Source: Roseococcus thiosulfatophilus
GTDB lineage: Bacteria > Pseudomonadota > Alphaproteobacteria > Acetobacterales > Acetobacteraceae
Direction: 5' to 3'
NCBI RefSeq assembly: GCF_017311575.1
Contig: NZ_JAFFQY010000006.1
Location: forward strand, 41,615-105,614
DNA: 64,000 bases
How positions within the stretch are numbered: position 1 is the first letter of the stretch; each line of letters begins with the position of its first letter. Below are positions 25,126 to 35,728 of the stretch, one piece after another. The notes beneath the pieces were generated by a model that searched no databases, was not told the origin of the DNA, and saw only the letters and a list, made by a program, of their open reading frames with translations. Both the position numbers and the translations under genes were made by a program.

Positions 25126-26597
25126 GCGACGGCTCCGTCCTGCGGATCGGTGTCCAGCACCCAGGTGTCCTTGGTGCCGCCGCCCTGGGAGGAATTCACC
25201 ACCAGCGACCCCTCGCGCAGCGCCACGCGTGTCAGCCCGCCGGGGACGATCCGCACCTCATCCTTCGTGGAGAGCACGAAGGGCCTGAGGTCCACATGCC
25301 GCGGCGCCACCCCGTTCGCGCAGAGGGTGGGCACGGTGGACAGCGCCAGCGTGGGCTGGGCGATGTAGTCCGCAGGCCGCGCCTTGATGCGGGCGGCGAA
25401 CTCCGCGCGCTCGGCCGCCGTCGCGTGCGGCCCGATCATCATGCCGTAGCCGCCCGAGCCCTGGGCCAGCTTCACGACAAGCTGGTCCAGATTGTCCAGC
25501 ACATAGGCGCGGTCGGCGTCGCGCTCGCAGAGATAGGTGGGGACATTGGCCAGCTTGGGGTCCTCGCCCAGGTAAAAGCGGATCATCTGCGGCACGAAGG
25601 GGTAGATGGCCTTGTCATCCGCGATGCCGCAGCCGGGCGCGTTGCACAGCGCGACATTGCCCGCGCGGTAGGCCGCCATCAGGCCCGGCACGCCCAGCAT
25701 GGAGTCGGGGCGGAAGGCGCGCGGGTCGAGGTAATCGTCGTCAATGCGGCGGTAGATCACGTCCACCCGGCGCGGGCCGGCCGTGGTGCGCATGAAGACG
25801 ACGTTCTCGTCTACGAAGAGGTCGGCGCCCTCCACCACCTCCACGCCCATCTCGTCGGCCAGGAAGCAGTGTTCGTAATAGGCGCTGTTGAAGGCGCCCG
25901 GCGTCAGGATCACGACGGTGGGGTTCGGCCCGGCGCGGTCAGGTGCCGCGGCCTTCAGCGTGGTCAGCAGATCCTCAGGGTAGCGGTTCACCGGGGCCAG
26001 GCGGTGGCGGGCCAGCAGGCGCGGGAAGAGCCGCAGCATGGCCTCCCGGTTCTCCAGCATGTAGGAAACGCCCGACGGCGTGCGCGCATTGTCCTCCAGC
26101 ACATAGAACTGGTCCGGTCCGGTGCGGACCAGGTCAATGCCCGCGATATGGGTGTAGACGCCGCCGGGGGGCTGGAAGCCCTGCATTTCGGGCCGGAACT
26201 GCTCATTGCCCGTGACGAGGCTTGCCGGGATCACGCCTGCCTTGAGAATCTCCTGCTTGCCATAGGCATCGGCCAGGAAGGCGTTCAGCGCGCGGACGCG
26301 CTGCGAGAGGCCGGCGCTCAGCCGGTCCCATTCGCTGCGGGCCAGCACGCGGGGGATGATGTCGAAGGGGATCAGCCGCTCCGGGTCGCCGCCCTCGCCA
26401 TAGACGGCGAAGGTGATGCCGACGCGGCGGAACAGCAGCTCGGCCTCCGCGCGCTTGGCTTCGAGCTCGGAGGGCGGGGTGCGCTCCAGCCAGGCGGCGA
26501 CGGCGGCATAGGCGGCGCGGATCTCGGCGCCCTGGCCCAGCTCGTCGAAGGCGGCGGGGGGGGTGCGGGGGGCGCCCTGGGACTGGCTTTGACTCAT
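25119..26597 (-). CDS. circularly permuted ATP-grasp type 2 protein (DUF404/DUF407)
   Basis: A 492-residue enzyme of the circularly permuted ATP-grasp group. Recognisable blocks are GITFAVYG near residue 75, RPEMQGFQPPGGVYTHIAGIDLVR near 150, YVLEDNARTPSGVSYMLENR near 180, NAPGCGIADDKAIYPFVP near 320 and VVKLAQGSGGYGMMIGP near 385, the last binding ATP. It should activate a carboxylate with ATP for amide or peptide-like bond formation. The ATG at 26597 gives the family start; the frame runs open to 26771 without similarity. It is transcribed ahead of the alpha-E gene, with which it probably forms one functional unit. Confidence 0.9.
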   Translation of the reverse strand: MSQSQSQGAPRTPPAAFDELGQGAEIRAAYAAVAAWLERTPPSELEAKRAEAELLFRRVGITFAVYGEGGDPERLIPFDIIPRVLARSEWDRLSAGLSQRVRALNAFLADAYGKQEILKAGVIPASLVTGNEQFRPEMQGFQPPGGVYTHIAGIDLVRTGPDQFYVLEDNARTPSGVSYMLENREAMLRLFPRLLARHRLAPVNRYPEDLLTTLKAAAPDRAGPNPTVVILTPGAFNSAYYEHCFLADEMGVEVVEGADLFVDENVVFMRTTAGPRRVDVIYRRIDDDYLDPRAFRPDSMLGVPGLMAAYRAGNVALCNAPGCGIADDKAIYPFVPQMIRFYLGEDPKLANVPTYLCERDADRAYVLDNLDQLVVKLAQGSGGYGMMIGPHATAAERAEFAARIKARPADYIAQPTLALSTVPTLCANGVAPRHVDLRPFVLSTKDEVRIVPGGLTRVALREGSLVVNSSQGGGTKDTWVLDTDPQDGAVAC

Positions 26598-26755
26598 AAC
26601 GCCGAATTGACCAAGGCCTTGCGCCCGGCGCAAGCCAGCCCGCCGCAAAAAGCGGGGCAGCGGCACGGAGTTGCCGCGCGGACAGGCAGCGCCGGGCTGG
26701 GCCGTGGCAGCACGGGGCGTATGATGGACGACACGCCTCGGGGGGAACGACATCC

Positions 26756-28378
26756 ATGGACCAGACGCCACAGCGCCTCACGGGCGCAGAGACCGTCATG
26801 GCCTGCTGCGCGGCGGCGGGCATGCCGGCCATCTTCGGCGTTCCGGGGGGTGGATCGAGCCTCGACCTCATCGCCGCCGCCAAGCGTCAGGGCATCCCCT
26901 TCGTGCTGGCCCGCACGGAAGGTGGGGCGGGCATCATGGCGGCGGCCCTGGCGGAACTCACCCACCGGCCCGTCGGCCTGCTGACCACGCGGGGCCCGGG
27001 CGTGTCCAACGCCGCCAATGCCATGGCCAATGCGGCGCTGGAACGGGCGCCCGTGATCCTCTTCGCGGATGGCTTCCCCGCGGCCGAGGCGCGCTTCACC
27101 ACCCACCAATGGTTCGACCAGGCGGCGATGATGGCGCCCGTCACCTCCGCCCGGCTGCTCACGCAGGAAGTGCCGGCCGGCGAGGCCACCTGCGCCGCCC
27201 TTCAAGCCGCGCTGGCCGCCCCGTGCGGTCCCGCCTATCTCGAACTGCCGGGCGATGTGGCCGGAGGGGCGGCCGCGCCCGCGCCGGAATTCCGCTGGCC
27301 CGAACTGCCCCCCCCCGACGCCGCGACCATCGCCGCCGCGCGCCGGATGATCGCGCAGGCACAGCGCCCCGCCGTCGTCATCGGGCTGGAGGCCACCCTC
27401 CCCGCCCGCGCGGCCGCCACCAGGGCGCTGGTGGAGGCGCTGGGGGCGCCGGCGCTGGTCACCTACAAGGCCAAGGGCGTGGTGCCGGACCGCCACCCCC
27501 TGTTTGGCGGCGTCTTCACGGGCGGCGAGGCCGAGGCGCCGCTGCTGCACGAGGCGGACCTGATCATTCTTCTGGGCGCCGACCCCGTGGAGTTCATCGG
27601 CCAGGCCTGGCGCTATGCCGCCCCGGTGCTGGACTTCGCCACCGCCCCGCGCCGGCTGGACTATACGCCGCCCGCCCTCGCCCTGCACGGCGCCTGGGAG
27701 GCGGCGGCGGAAGAGTTGGCCGGCACCTGCCCCGCCCGCCCCTGGCCCGCGGGCGAGGTGGCCCGGCGCCGCCAGGTCTGGGCGGATTCGCTGCGCAACA
27801 CGGCAGGCGGCAATCGCGGCATGGCGCCATCCGAGATCGTGACCACCACCCAGGCGGCGCTGTCCGGCCATCCGCGCGTCGCGGTGGATGCGGGGGCGCA
27901 TATGTTCCCCTGCACCAGCTTCTGGGAATGCTTCGCGCCGGGTGACCTGCTGATCTCCAACGGCCTCGCCACCATGGGCTATGCGCTGCCCGCCGCCATC
28001 GCCGCGGCCTGGCATGACCCCGCGCGCGGCGCGCTGGCCTTTACGGGCGATGGCGGGCTGATGATGTGCCTGGGCGAATTGGCGACCGCCGCCGCCATGA
28101 AGCTGAACCTGACCGTGGTGGTGTTCAATGACGCGCTGCTCTCGCTCATTGATATCAAGAAAGGCGCGCGCGACCTGCCGGACGGCGCGCTCGACTGGCC
28201 CGAGGCCGATTTCGCGCAGGTCATGCGGGGCATGGGCGGCGCCGCCTGGCGCGTGACCGATGCGGCGGGGCTTCGCGCCGCGCTGGCCGAGGCCGAGGCG
28301 ACGCCCGGGCCCCGCCTGATTGACGTGCGGACGGACCCGTCCAGCTATCCGGCGCAGATCAAGGCGCTGCGGGGCTGA
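26756..28378 (+). CDS. thiamine pyrophosphate-dependent enzyme, acetolactate synthase-like
   Basis: A 540-residue ThDP enzyme with the three-domain layout of acetohydroxyacid synthases and related decarboxylases. The catalytic glutamate is kept in ARTEGGAGI near residue 57. The central domain has PAVVIGLEATL near 205. The ThDP/Mg motif is GDGGLMMCLGELATAAAMKLNLTVVVFND near 425. There is no adjacent small regulatory subunit, so it is probably not the biosynthetic IlvB; a decarboxylase or carboligase for 2-oxo acids or a related compound is likely. It is divergent from the ATP-grasp gene with 158 bases between the starts. Confidence 0.88.
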   Translation: MDQTPQRLTGAETVMACCAAAGMPAIFGVPGGGSSLDLIAAAKRQGIPFVLARTEGGAGIMAAALAELTHRPVGLLTTRGPGVSNAANAMANAALERAPVILFADGFPAAEARFTTHQWFDQAAMMAPVTSARLLTQEVPAGEATCAALQAALAAPCGPAYLELPGDVAGGAAAPAPEFRWPELPPPDAATIAAARRMIAQAQRPAVVIGLEATLPARAAATRALVEALGAPALVTYKAKGVVPDRHPLFGGVFTGGEAEAPLLHEADLIILLGADPVEFIGQAWRYAAPVLDFATAPRRLDYTPPALALHGAWEAAAEELAGTCPARPWPAGEVARRRQVWADSLRNTAGGNRGMAPSEIVTTTQAALSGHPRVAVDAGAHMFPCTSFWECFAPGDLLISNGLATMGYALPAAIAAAWHDPARGALAFTGDGGLMMCLGELATAAAMKLNLTVVVFNDALLSLIDIKKGARDLPDGALDWPEADFAQVMRGMGGAAWRVTDAAGLRAALAEAEATPGPRLIDVRTDPSSYPAQIKALRG

Positions 28379-28422
28379 TATCTTGGCGCGCGATTCACCC
28401 CTCCGGGCATGTGTCCTGCGGG

Positions 28423-29172
28423 TCAGCGCCTTCTATTCAGGAAATGCCCCATCATCCGCCGTGGTTCATCCGTCTCGAAGGCGCGGGCAAAGGCGGGGAT
28501 GCCGGCGGCGATGGCCTGGCTCAGCGGCAGATCCTCCCAGGCGCGGATCAGCGCTTTCTGGTCAGCGATGGCACGGGGGCCGGCCTCGCGCAGCAGGTGC
28601 AGCCATTCGTCCAGGGCGCCGTCCAGCGCGTCCGGTTCCACCACCCGCTCGCAGAAGCCCCAGGATTCGGCGGTGGCGGCATCAATGGTCTCGGCCAGCA
28701 GCAGCAGGCGGCGGGTGCGGCCCCAGCCGATCAGGCCCGGCAGGAGCGCGGCCTCGACCACCGAAGGAATACCCACGCGCACCTCCGGCATGCCGAACTT
28801 CGCCGCCGTCGAGGCGAGCCGCATGTCACAGGCCGCCGCGATCTCCATCCCCGCGCCCAGGCACCAGCCCTGGATGCGCGCGATGACGGGCACGCGGCAG
28901 GCGCGGATGGCGGCACTCACGCGATGGACGCGGGTGATGAATTGGCGCCCGCCCTCGGGCGTGGTGATGGCGCCCATCTCGCGGATATCGGCACCGCCGA
29001 TGAAGGCGCGCGGCCCCTCCCCCGCCAGCACCACGGCGCGCGTGTCCGGCCTTACCGCGAAAGCCTCGGCCAGCGCCTCCAGCAGCGGCGAGTTCAGCGT
29101 GTTCAGCTTGGCGTCATTGGCCACGATGACGTGGCGCACATCGCCGCGTTCCTCGATCTCGATGCGGCTCAT
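28423..29172 (-). CDS. enoyl-CoA hydratase/isomerase family protein
   Basis: A 249-residue crotonase-fold protein. AFIGGADIREM near residue 55 forms the first part of the oxyanion hole, and IQGWCLGAGMEIAAACDMRLAS near 100 the second. EVRVGIPSVVEAALLPGLIGW carries the segment with the usual second acidic position replaced by valine-rich sequence; one catalytic glutamate may be missing. Its ATG overlaps the stop of the FAD monooxygenase gene (ATGA), so the two are coupled. A role in degrading an aromatic or acyl compound with the monooxygenase is plausible. Confidence 0.87.
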   Translation of the reverse strand: MSRIEIEERGDVRHVIVANDAKLNTLNSPLLEALAEAFAVRPDTRAVVLAGEGPRAFIGGADIREMGAITTPEGGRQFITRVHRVSAAIRACRVPVIARIQGWCLGAGMEIAAACDMRLASTAAKFGMPEVRVGIPSVVEAALLPGLIGWGRTRRLLLLAETIDAATAESWGFCERVVEPDALDGALDEWLHLLREAGPRAIADQKALIRAWEDLPLSQAIAAGIPAFARAFETDEPRRMMGHFLNRRR

Positions 29173-30380
29173 CGGCGCGCTCCTGTCATTTGCGCATAGC
29201 CGCGCGCGATGGCGGCAAGTTCGTCCTGCGCGATCACCTGCGTGATGTCGGAAAAACCCTCCGGCGCGCGTTCGCTCACCACATCCACCACGCGCTCCGG
29301 GCCGCCACGGCGATTGGCCAGCACGATCTCACGGGTGGCGGGCAGGCGCTCGGCCTCATAGGCGGCGAGCGCCCATGGCACGTTCATCTCCGCCAGCAGC
29401 CGCGCCAGCAGCCGCGCATCCAATATGGCCTGGGAAGCGCCGTTCGAGCCCACTGGATACATAGGGTGCGCGGCATCGCCCAGCAGCGTCACGCGCCCCT
29501 CGGTCCAATGCGGCAAGGGGTCGCGGTCACACATGGGGTATTCCCAGAATTCGGGCGTGGCCCGGACCAGCGCCTCCACATCCAGCCAGGGCACGCGGAA
29601 GCGCTGCACATGGGGCAGCACGTCCTCCAGCCGGCCGGGGCGCGACCAATCCTCGCGGCGCGGGGGCGGTTGCGTGGCATCGCCGATCTGGGCGCAGACC
29701 ACCCAGTTGGTCAGCCGCGTCTGCGGCGTGGCGCCGGCGGCGATGGGGTAGAGCACCAGCTTCTCCCGCATGTCGCCAGCCACCGTCATCACGTCGCCGC
29801 CCTCGAAGACGGGCCAGTCCACCGCGCCCCGCCACATCTGGATTCCATTCCAGCGGATGCCGCCATCCTGCGGGTGCATCAGCGCGCGCAGCGCCGAATG
29901 GATGCCATCCGCCCCCACCAGCGCCTTGCCGCGCCGCGTGCTGCCATCGGTGAAGCGCACCGTGACCGAGCGGCTGTCCTGCATATAGCCCTGCAGCCGC
30001 TTGTTGGTGTGGATGCGCGCGGGGCCAAGGCGTTCCATGGCCGCCTGCCACAACACGCCATGCAGCCGCCCGCGATGGATGGAGAATTGCGGCGCCTCAT
30101 GCCCCGCATGCAGCCCGCGCGCCTCGGTCCAGATGCGGTTGCCGAAGCGGTCGAGGTAGCGCAGTTCGCGCGTGCGGATGGCGATGGCGTCCAGCGCCTC
30201 CAGCAATCCCAGCGCGGACAATTCCCGGATGGCGTGCGGCAGGGTGTTGATGCCCACGCCGAGCTGCTTCACCTCAGGCGCGGCCTCGAACACCTCGCAG
30301 GGAATGCCGCGCTCATGCAGGGAGAGGGCCAGCGTCAGCCCGCCCACGCCCCCGCCCGCGATCAGCACCGGTGCCGTCAT
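29169..30380 (-). CDS. FAD-dependent monooxygenase (PHBH/UbiH-like flavin-dependent oxidoreductase)
   Basis: A 403-residue class A flavoprotein monooxygenase. The dinucleotide motif [11 protein letters not shown] starts at residue 9, the DG motif is [11 protein letters not shown] near 155, and the GD motif is [24 protein letters not shown] near 295. These bind FAD and NAD(P)H for aromatic hydroxylation. It resembles salicylate- or 6-hydroxynicotinate-hydroxylase-type proteins, but the substrate is not fixed. It is the first gene of a two-gene operon with the enoyl-CoA hydratase. Confidence 0.88.
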   Translation of the reverse strand: MTAPVLIAGGGVGGLTLALSLHERGIPCEVFEAAPEVKQLGVGINTLPHAIRELSALGLLEALDAIAIRTRELRYLDRFGNRIWTEARGLHAGHEAPQFSIHRGRLHGVLWQAAMERLGPARIHTNKRLQGYMQDSRSVTVRFTDGSTRRGKALVGADGIHSALRALMHPQDGGIRWNGIQMWRGAVDWPVFEGGDVMTVAGDMREKLVLYPIAAGATPQTRLTNWVVCAQIGDATQPPPRREDWSRPGRLEDVLPHVQRFRVPWLDVEALVRATPEFWEYPMCDRDPLPHWTEGRVTLLGDAAHPMYPVGSNGASQAILDARLLARLLAEMNVPWALAAYEAERLPATREIVLANRRGGPERVVDVVSERAPEGFSDITQVIAQDELAAIARGYAQMTGARR

Positions 30381-30481
30381 GCCCTCCCCTCCTCGTGCTT
30401 GCGGCGCAAGATGCCACGCGCCGGGCGCCCCGCACAGATCACGCTGGACAGGAGGCGCCGGCGCTGCGAAAGCCCGGGGCC

Positions 30482-30879
30482 ATGGCTCTCACCAAGCTCC
30501 ACCCGCAAGGCTGGCCCCGCCCGCGCGGCCACACCCATGGCTGGGCCGGGTCCGGGCGCCTCGTGGTGCTGGGCGGCCAGGTGGGCAGCGATGCGGAGGG
30601 CCGCTTCGCCGAGGGCTTCGTGGCCCAGGCGCGGCTGGCTCTGTCGAACGTGCTCGCCGTCCTGGCCGAAGCCGGCGGCGGCGCGCCGGACATTGCGCGC
30701 ATGACCTGGTTCGTGCTGAGCCTGCGCGACTATCAGGCGAACCTGCCCGCGCTGGGCGATGCCTGGCGCGAGGTCATGGGTCCGCATTTCCCCGCCATGA
30801 CCTTCGTGCAGGTGGCGCGGCTGGTGGAGCCCGAGGCGCTGCTGGAAATCGAGGCCACCGCCATCCTCGCCGACGCGCC

Positions 30880-30883
<4 letters not shown>
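30482..30883 (+). CDS. Rid family protein (YjgF/YER057c/UK114)
   Basis: A 133-residue small trimeric-type protein of the Rid family. [11 protein letters not shown] near residue 20, [11 protein letters not shown] near 80 and [11 protein letters not shown] at the end match the fold. The segment corresponding to PARS in RidA is PAMTF here, so the catalytic arginine for imine hydrolysis is absent. It therefore belongs to a Rid subgroup without the classic 2-aminoacrylate deaminase chemistry. The ATG at 30482 was chosen because upstream codons have no family resemblance. Its stop overlaps the GTG of queG. Confidence 0.85.
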
Positions 30884-31904
<1,021 letters not shown>

Positions 31905-31908
<4 letters not shown>

Positions 31909-32609
31909 GAGACGATGCCGCGCTTGTCCTGTTCTCCGGCGGGCAGGACAGCGCCACCTGTCTCGCCTGGGCGCTGGACCGCTTCGCCCATGTGGAGACG
32001 CTGGGCTTCGACTATGGCCAGCGCCACCGCATCGAACTCGACTGCCGCGGCGCTCTGCGCGAAGGCATGGCCAGCCCCCGCCTGGGCGAGGACCACCTGA
32101 TGGACCTTGGCGTGCTGGGTGCCCTCTCCGACACGGCGCTGACGCGCGAGGCCGAGATCGCGCTGCGGGCGGACGGGCTGCCCACCACCTTCGTCCCCGG
32201 CCGCAACCTGATTTTCCTGACCTTCGCCGCCGCGCTGGCGGCACGGCGGGGCCTGCGCCACATCGTCACCGGCGTATGCGAGACGGATTACTCCGGCTAT
32301 CCCGACTGCCGCGACGACACCATCAAGGCGCTGCAGGTGGCGATCAATCTCGGCATGGCGTCGCGTTTCGTGCTGCACACGCCGCTGATGTGGCGCGACA
32401 AGCCGGCCACCTGGCGGCTGGCGAAAAGCCTGGGCGGCACAGCGCTGGTGGAACTGATCCGGCGCGAAAGCCATTCCTGCTACAAGGGCGTGCGCGAGGT
32501 GCTGCACCCCTGGGGCCATGGCTGCGGGGAGTGCCCGGCCTGCGAACTGCGCGCCGCCGGCTGGGAGGGCTATGTCAGCGGATCGGCTCGTCCCAGATCC
32601 GGGTCGTGA
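31905..32609 (+). CDS. queC: 7-cyano-7-deazaguanine synthase QueC
   Basis: A 234-residue ATP-dependent enzyme converting 7-carboxy-7-deazaguanine to preQ0. The PP-loop is [11 protein letters not shown] at residue 10, followed by [26 protein letters not shown] near 124 is the family signature. The zinc site is formed by SCYKG and [12 protein letters not shown] near the C-terminus. It is coupled to queG by an ATGA overlap. The C-terminal 35 bases overlap the convergent membrane-protein gene. queD and queE are not in the window. Confidence 0.95.
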
Positions 32610-33000
32610 TCTCGGCCGTGCTGCCGCGATCGAGGCGCACACGCGCCTCGAAACTCCGCAGCACCCGCCCTTCCGCCGGTCGGCGGTGCAGGCAGCTCCA
32701 ACTGCCATTGGGCAGCATGGGCGCCACGCAGTTGAACCCAAGCGCGATGAGGTGCTGCACGGCCGGCCCGGAATCCGTGCCCTGCGGGGACAGCCGCACC
32801 AGATCGGCGCGCAGCGCCTCGGCCCCCGCCACCTCGCCACGGCGGAGGTAGCGGTCCACATCGGTGGGTGGCGCACGGTCGGGCGAGAGCCAGGACAGGA
32901 AGAGCAGCATGGCGCCCAGCAGCAGCGCCATCGCCCCCGCCCTGGGCAGCGTGCCGGACTGCCACATGCGCCCGCGCGCGACCTCGGGCTCGACGCCCAT
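32575..33000 (-). CDS. small membrane protein of unknown function
   Basis: A 141-residue protein with one membrane segment at about residues 22-39 ([18 protein letters not shown]) and an N-in or N-out short tail. The rest is a soluble domain with a Trp/Cys-containing middle ([20 protein letters not shown]), ending with a basic stretch. I do not recognise a family. Its ATG shares one base with the stop of the amidohydrolase gene upstream on the same strand (TGATG), so it is probably co-translated with it. The 3' end overlaps queC by 35 bases. An in-frame ATG at 33096 lies inside the amidohydrolase and is rejected. Confidence 0.7.
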   Translation of the reverse strand: MGVEPEVARGRMWQSGTLPRAGAMALLLGAMLLFLSWLSPDRAPPTDVDRYLRRGEVAGAEALRADLVRLSPQGTDSGPAVQHLIALGFNCVAPMLPNGSWSCLHRRPAEGRVLRSFEARVRLDRGSTAEITTRIWDEPIR

Positions 33001-34478
33001 CAGGCGGCCTTCAGCCTCGGGTTGCCGAGGAAGCGGCCGGCGGCGGCGGTGGTGGTCTCGGCACCTTCCTCGAAGGTCGGGATGCCGTTGCACCACACCT
33101 TCACAACACCTTCCGACAGCGCGGTGGGGTTCTTGTAGGTGGCGTGGTCACGCACCCGCGCGGGGTCGAACAGCACCAGGTCCGCGAAGGCGCCGGCGCG
33201 GATCACGCCGCGGTCGGGGATGCCGAAGATCTGCGCGGTGCGGCCCGTCATCTTGTGGATGGCGGTCTCCAGGCTGAACAGCTGCAAGTCGCGCACATAG
33301 CGGCCCAGCACGCGCGGGAAGGTGCCCCAGAGGCGCGGATGCGGCTTCTCGTCATGCGGGATGCCATCGCTGCCGATCATGCTGCGCGGGTGGGCCATGA
33401 TGCGCTGCACATCGGCCTCGTCCATCATGAAGCTGATGGCGCCGGCGGGCTGCAGCTTCTCGGCCGCCGCGCGGCGCGTCATGCCCCAGTCCTGCGCGAT
33501 GTCGTCCAGGTCCCGTCCCGCCTGGTCCGGATGCGGCACCGACCAGGTGATCTGCACCTTCACATCCTGGCGCAGCTTGTCGGGCATCAGCACGGTGGAG
33601 CCGGCCGGATAGGGATAGACGTCGAAGGCCACTGGCTGGTCCTGGCCCAGCGTGTCCATCAGGGCGAGGGTTTCGCGCGAACGGCCGAAATTCTCGCTCA
33701 TCGAGCATTTGTGGTGGCTGATGACGACCTCGAGCGGCGCCCCCTCACGCCCTGCCTCGCGGCCCACCCGCAGCGTTTCGCGGATGCTGTCCAGCACATG
33801 GTCCGCCTCGTCGCGCATATGGGTGGCGTAGAGGCCGCCCTCCTCCGCCAGCACGGAGGCGATGGCGATGCATTCCTCCGTCGTCGCCTGGGCGTTGGGG
33901 GCGTAGTAGAGGCCGGTGGTGAAGCCGCAGGCGCCCTGGCGCAGGCTCTCGCGCAGGCGGTCCTGCATGCGGGCGATCTCATGGTCCTTCGCGGCGCGGT
34001 AGACATCGCCCTCCATGGCCTCGACGCGAAGCGACTGCGCGCCGCAGAAGGCCAGCGTGTTCACGGCGGGCGGGTTCTTGGCCAGCGCCTCCGCGTATTC
34101 GCCGAAGCTGCCCAGGGTGAACCAGCTCTCATCGCCCAGCAGGTCCAGCGGCGGCGGCGGGCGCTTGGACATCCGGGTGGGGGCAAGGCTGACGCCGCAA
34201 TTGCCCACCACCACGGTGGTCACGCCCTGGCTCGACTTGCAGTGCAGGCAGTTCGGGCCGCAGAGCACGGCGCGGTCGTCATGGGTGTGGGCGTCAATGA
34301 AGCCGGGGGCGAGGGCCAGGCCCTTGGCGTCCAGCTCCGCCTGGCCCGAGGCCGAGCCCAGGTCGCCCACGGCCACCACACGGTCGCCCTCCACCGCCAC
34401 ATCGGCGGTGAAGCGGGGGGCGCCGGTGCCATCCAGCACCGTGGCGTCCCGGATCACCAGATCACAACGCAGGGGCAT
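33000..34478 (-). CDS. N-acyl-D-amino-acid deacylase / D-aminoacylase family amidohydrolase
   Basis: A 492-residue zinc amidohydrolase. The metal-binding HTHDD is near residue 67 and the cysteine segment GNCGVSLAP near 95. ISHHKCSM near 255 provides more ligands. The catalytic aspartate lies in GSDGIPHDEKPHPRLWGTFPRVLGRYVRD near 365, the best signature of D-aminoacylases and N-acyl-D-glutamate or aspartate deacylases. It removes the acyl group from N-acyl-D-amino acids. The ATG at 34478 has GAGG ten bases upstream; the longer start at 34541 is rejected. It is divergent from the TRAP transporter genes, which may import its substrate or product. Confidence 0.9.
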   Translation of the reverse strand: MPLRCDLVIRDATVLDGTGAPRFTADVAVEGDRVVAVGDLGSASGQAELDAKGLALAPGFIDAHTHDDRAVLCGPNCLHCKSSQGVTTVVVGNCGVSLAPTRMSKRPPPPLDLLGDESWFTLGSFGEYAEALAKNPPAVNTLAFCGAQSLRVEAMEGDVYRAAKDHEIARMQDRLRESLRQGACGFTTGLYYAPNAQATTEECIAIASVLAEEGGLYATHMRDEADHVLDSIRETLRVGREAGREGAPLEVVISHHKCSMSENFGRSRETLALMDTLGQDQPVAFDVYPYPAGSTVLMPDKLRQDVKVQITWSVPHPDQAGRDLDDIAQDWGMTRRAAAEKLQPAGAISFMMDEADVQRIMAHPRSMIGSDGIPHDEKPHPRLWGTFPRVLGRYVRDLQLFSLETAIHKMTGRTAQIFGIPDRGVIRAGAFADLVLFDPARVRDHATYKNPTALSEGVVKVWCNGIPTFEEGAETTTAAAGRFLGNPRLKAA

Positions 34479-34614
34479 GGGCGGAACCTCATCTGAAGCG
34501 GAATCGGCCCCCAGGATGAACCCGGGACCGGCCCGCGCCAACCACCCGCCGGCCCGATTGCAAAGGCACCGGATGCTACTTAATCCATGCCCCAGAAGAG
34601 GGAGAAATCAGGAA

Positions 34615-35586
34615 ATGCCCATGTTCCGCCGCACCGCCCTGGCCGCCGGGCTCACCGCCCTGCTGGCCGGCCCCGCCGCCGCCCAGACCCAGATCACCAT
34701 CCAGCACCCCCTGCCGCTGAACAGCCATTACGGCGCCGGCGCGACCGCGCTGAAGGAGGCCTTCGAACGCGCGGCCGGCAACCGCTACCGCGTCGTCATC
34801 CAGCGCAACGACAATGAGCGCGAGGCGATCGAGAGCGTGCAGATCGGCACGATCGAATGCGTCATCACCTCCACCGGTCCGGTCGGCAACTTCGTGCCCG
34901 ACACCCGGAACCTGGACGTGCCCTTCCTGTTCCGCGACAGCGCCCATGCCCGCGGCGTGCTGGACGGGCCGATTGGCCAGGAAATGCTGGGCCGCTTCAA
35001 CGCCCGGGGCCTGGCGGGCGTGGCCTGGATGGAGAACGGCTTCCGCCACCTGACCAATTCCCGGCGCGAGGTGAACAACCCCGCCGATATCCGCGGGCTG
35101 AAGGTGCGGACCATGGAGAACCAGGTGCATATGCGCGCCTTCTCCACCCTGGGCGCGCTGCCCACGCCGATGGCCTTCAGCGAGCTGGTGCCCGCCCTGC
35201 AACAGGGCACGGTGGACGGGCAGGAGAACCCCATCCCCGTCATCGTGGCCAACAACCTGAACCAGGTGCAGCGCTTCCTGACGCTGACCAGCCACGTCTA
35301 TTCGCCGGCCGTGCTGATCTGCAATCCGGCCATGCTGGCCCGCATGTCGGCCGCCGACCGGACGGCTTTCCAGGAAGCGGCGCGCGCGGGTGTGGCCGCC
35401 AATCGGGCGCGCGTGACGGCCGATGAGGAATCGGGCGTCGAGGAACTGCGCCGGCGCGGCATGACGGTGGTGACGACCGTGAACACCGCCGCCTTCCAGG
35501 AAGCCCTGGCCCCCGCCTTCGCCGAATATGAGCGCACGCTGAACGCGGCCCTGCTGCGCCGCATCCGGGACTGGCAGCCGAACTGA
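34615..35586 (+). CDS. dctP: TRAP transporter substrate-binding protein DctP (first copy)
   Basis: A 323-residue periplasmic receptor of a TRAP transporter. It has a signal peptide (MFRRTALAAGLTALLAGPAAAQ), then TQITIQHPLPLNSHYGAGA, VQIGTIECVITSTGPVGNF near residue 80, LKVRTMENQVHMRAF near 163 with the arginine that clamps the carboxylate of the ligand, and VDGQENPI near 200. The ATG at 34615 and one at 34621 are both supported by purine-rich stretches. The closely related gene starting at 35729 shares both start positions. A perfect hairpin terminator follows, so most transcripts probably stop before the second copy. Confidence 0.93.
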   Translation: MPMFRRTALAAGLTALLAGPAAAQTQITIQHPLPLNSHYGAGATALKEAFERAAGNRYRVVIQRNDNEREAIESVQIGTIECVITSTGPVGNFVPDTRNLDVPFLFRDSAHARGVLDGPIGQEMLGRFNARGLAGVAWMENGFRHLTNSRREVNNPADIRGLKVRTMENQVHMRAFSTLGALPTPMAFSELVPALQQGTVDGQENPIPVIVANNLNQVQRFLTLTSHVYSPAVLICNPAMLARMSAADRTAFQEAARAGVAANRARVTADEESGVEELRRRGMTVVTTVNTAAFQEALAPAFAEYERTLNAALLRRIRDWQPN

Positions 35587-35611
35587 GCCCTGGTTCGGGC
35601 GCGAATCGAAG

Positions 35612-35642
35612 GGGGGTGCCGGGCGACCGGTGCCCCCTTTTT
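35612..35642 (+). terminator. rho-independent terminator after the first dctP
   Basis: An 11-bp stem (GGGGGTGCCGG with CCGGTGCCCCC, two G-U pairs) closes a GCGA loop and is followed by five T residues. It lies 26 bases after the dctP stop. Confidence 0.85.
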
Positions 35643-35728
35643 CATCACGCGCCCCTCGCTGATTGTCCGATTGCAACCGGGCCGGAACATGCCCTATGCA
35701 ATTGATACTCAGGGAGAGAAAAAACGAA

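Noticed and set aside
30381..30481. preQ1-type riboswitch ahead of the queuosine genes
   Set aside because: The 101-base leader before the Rid gene has no recognisable aptamer and no A-rich tail typical of preQ1 riboswitches.
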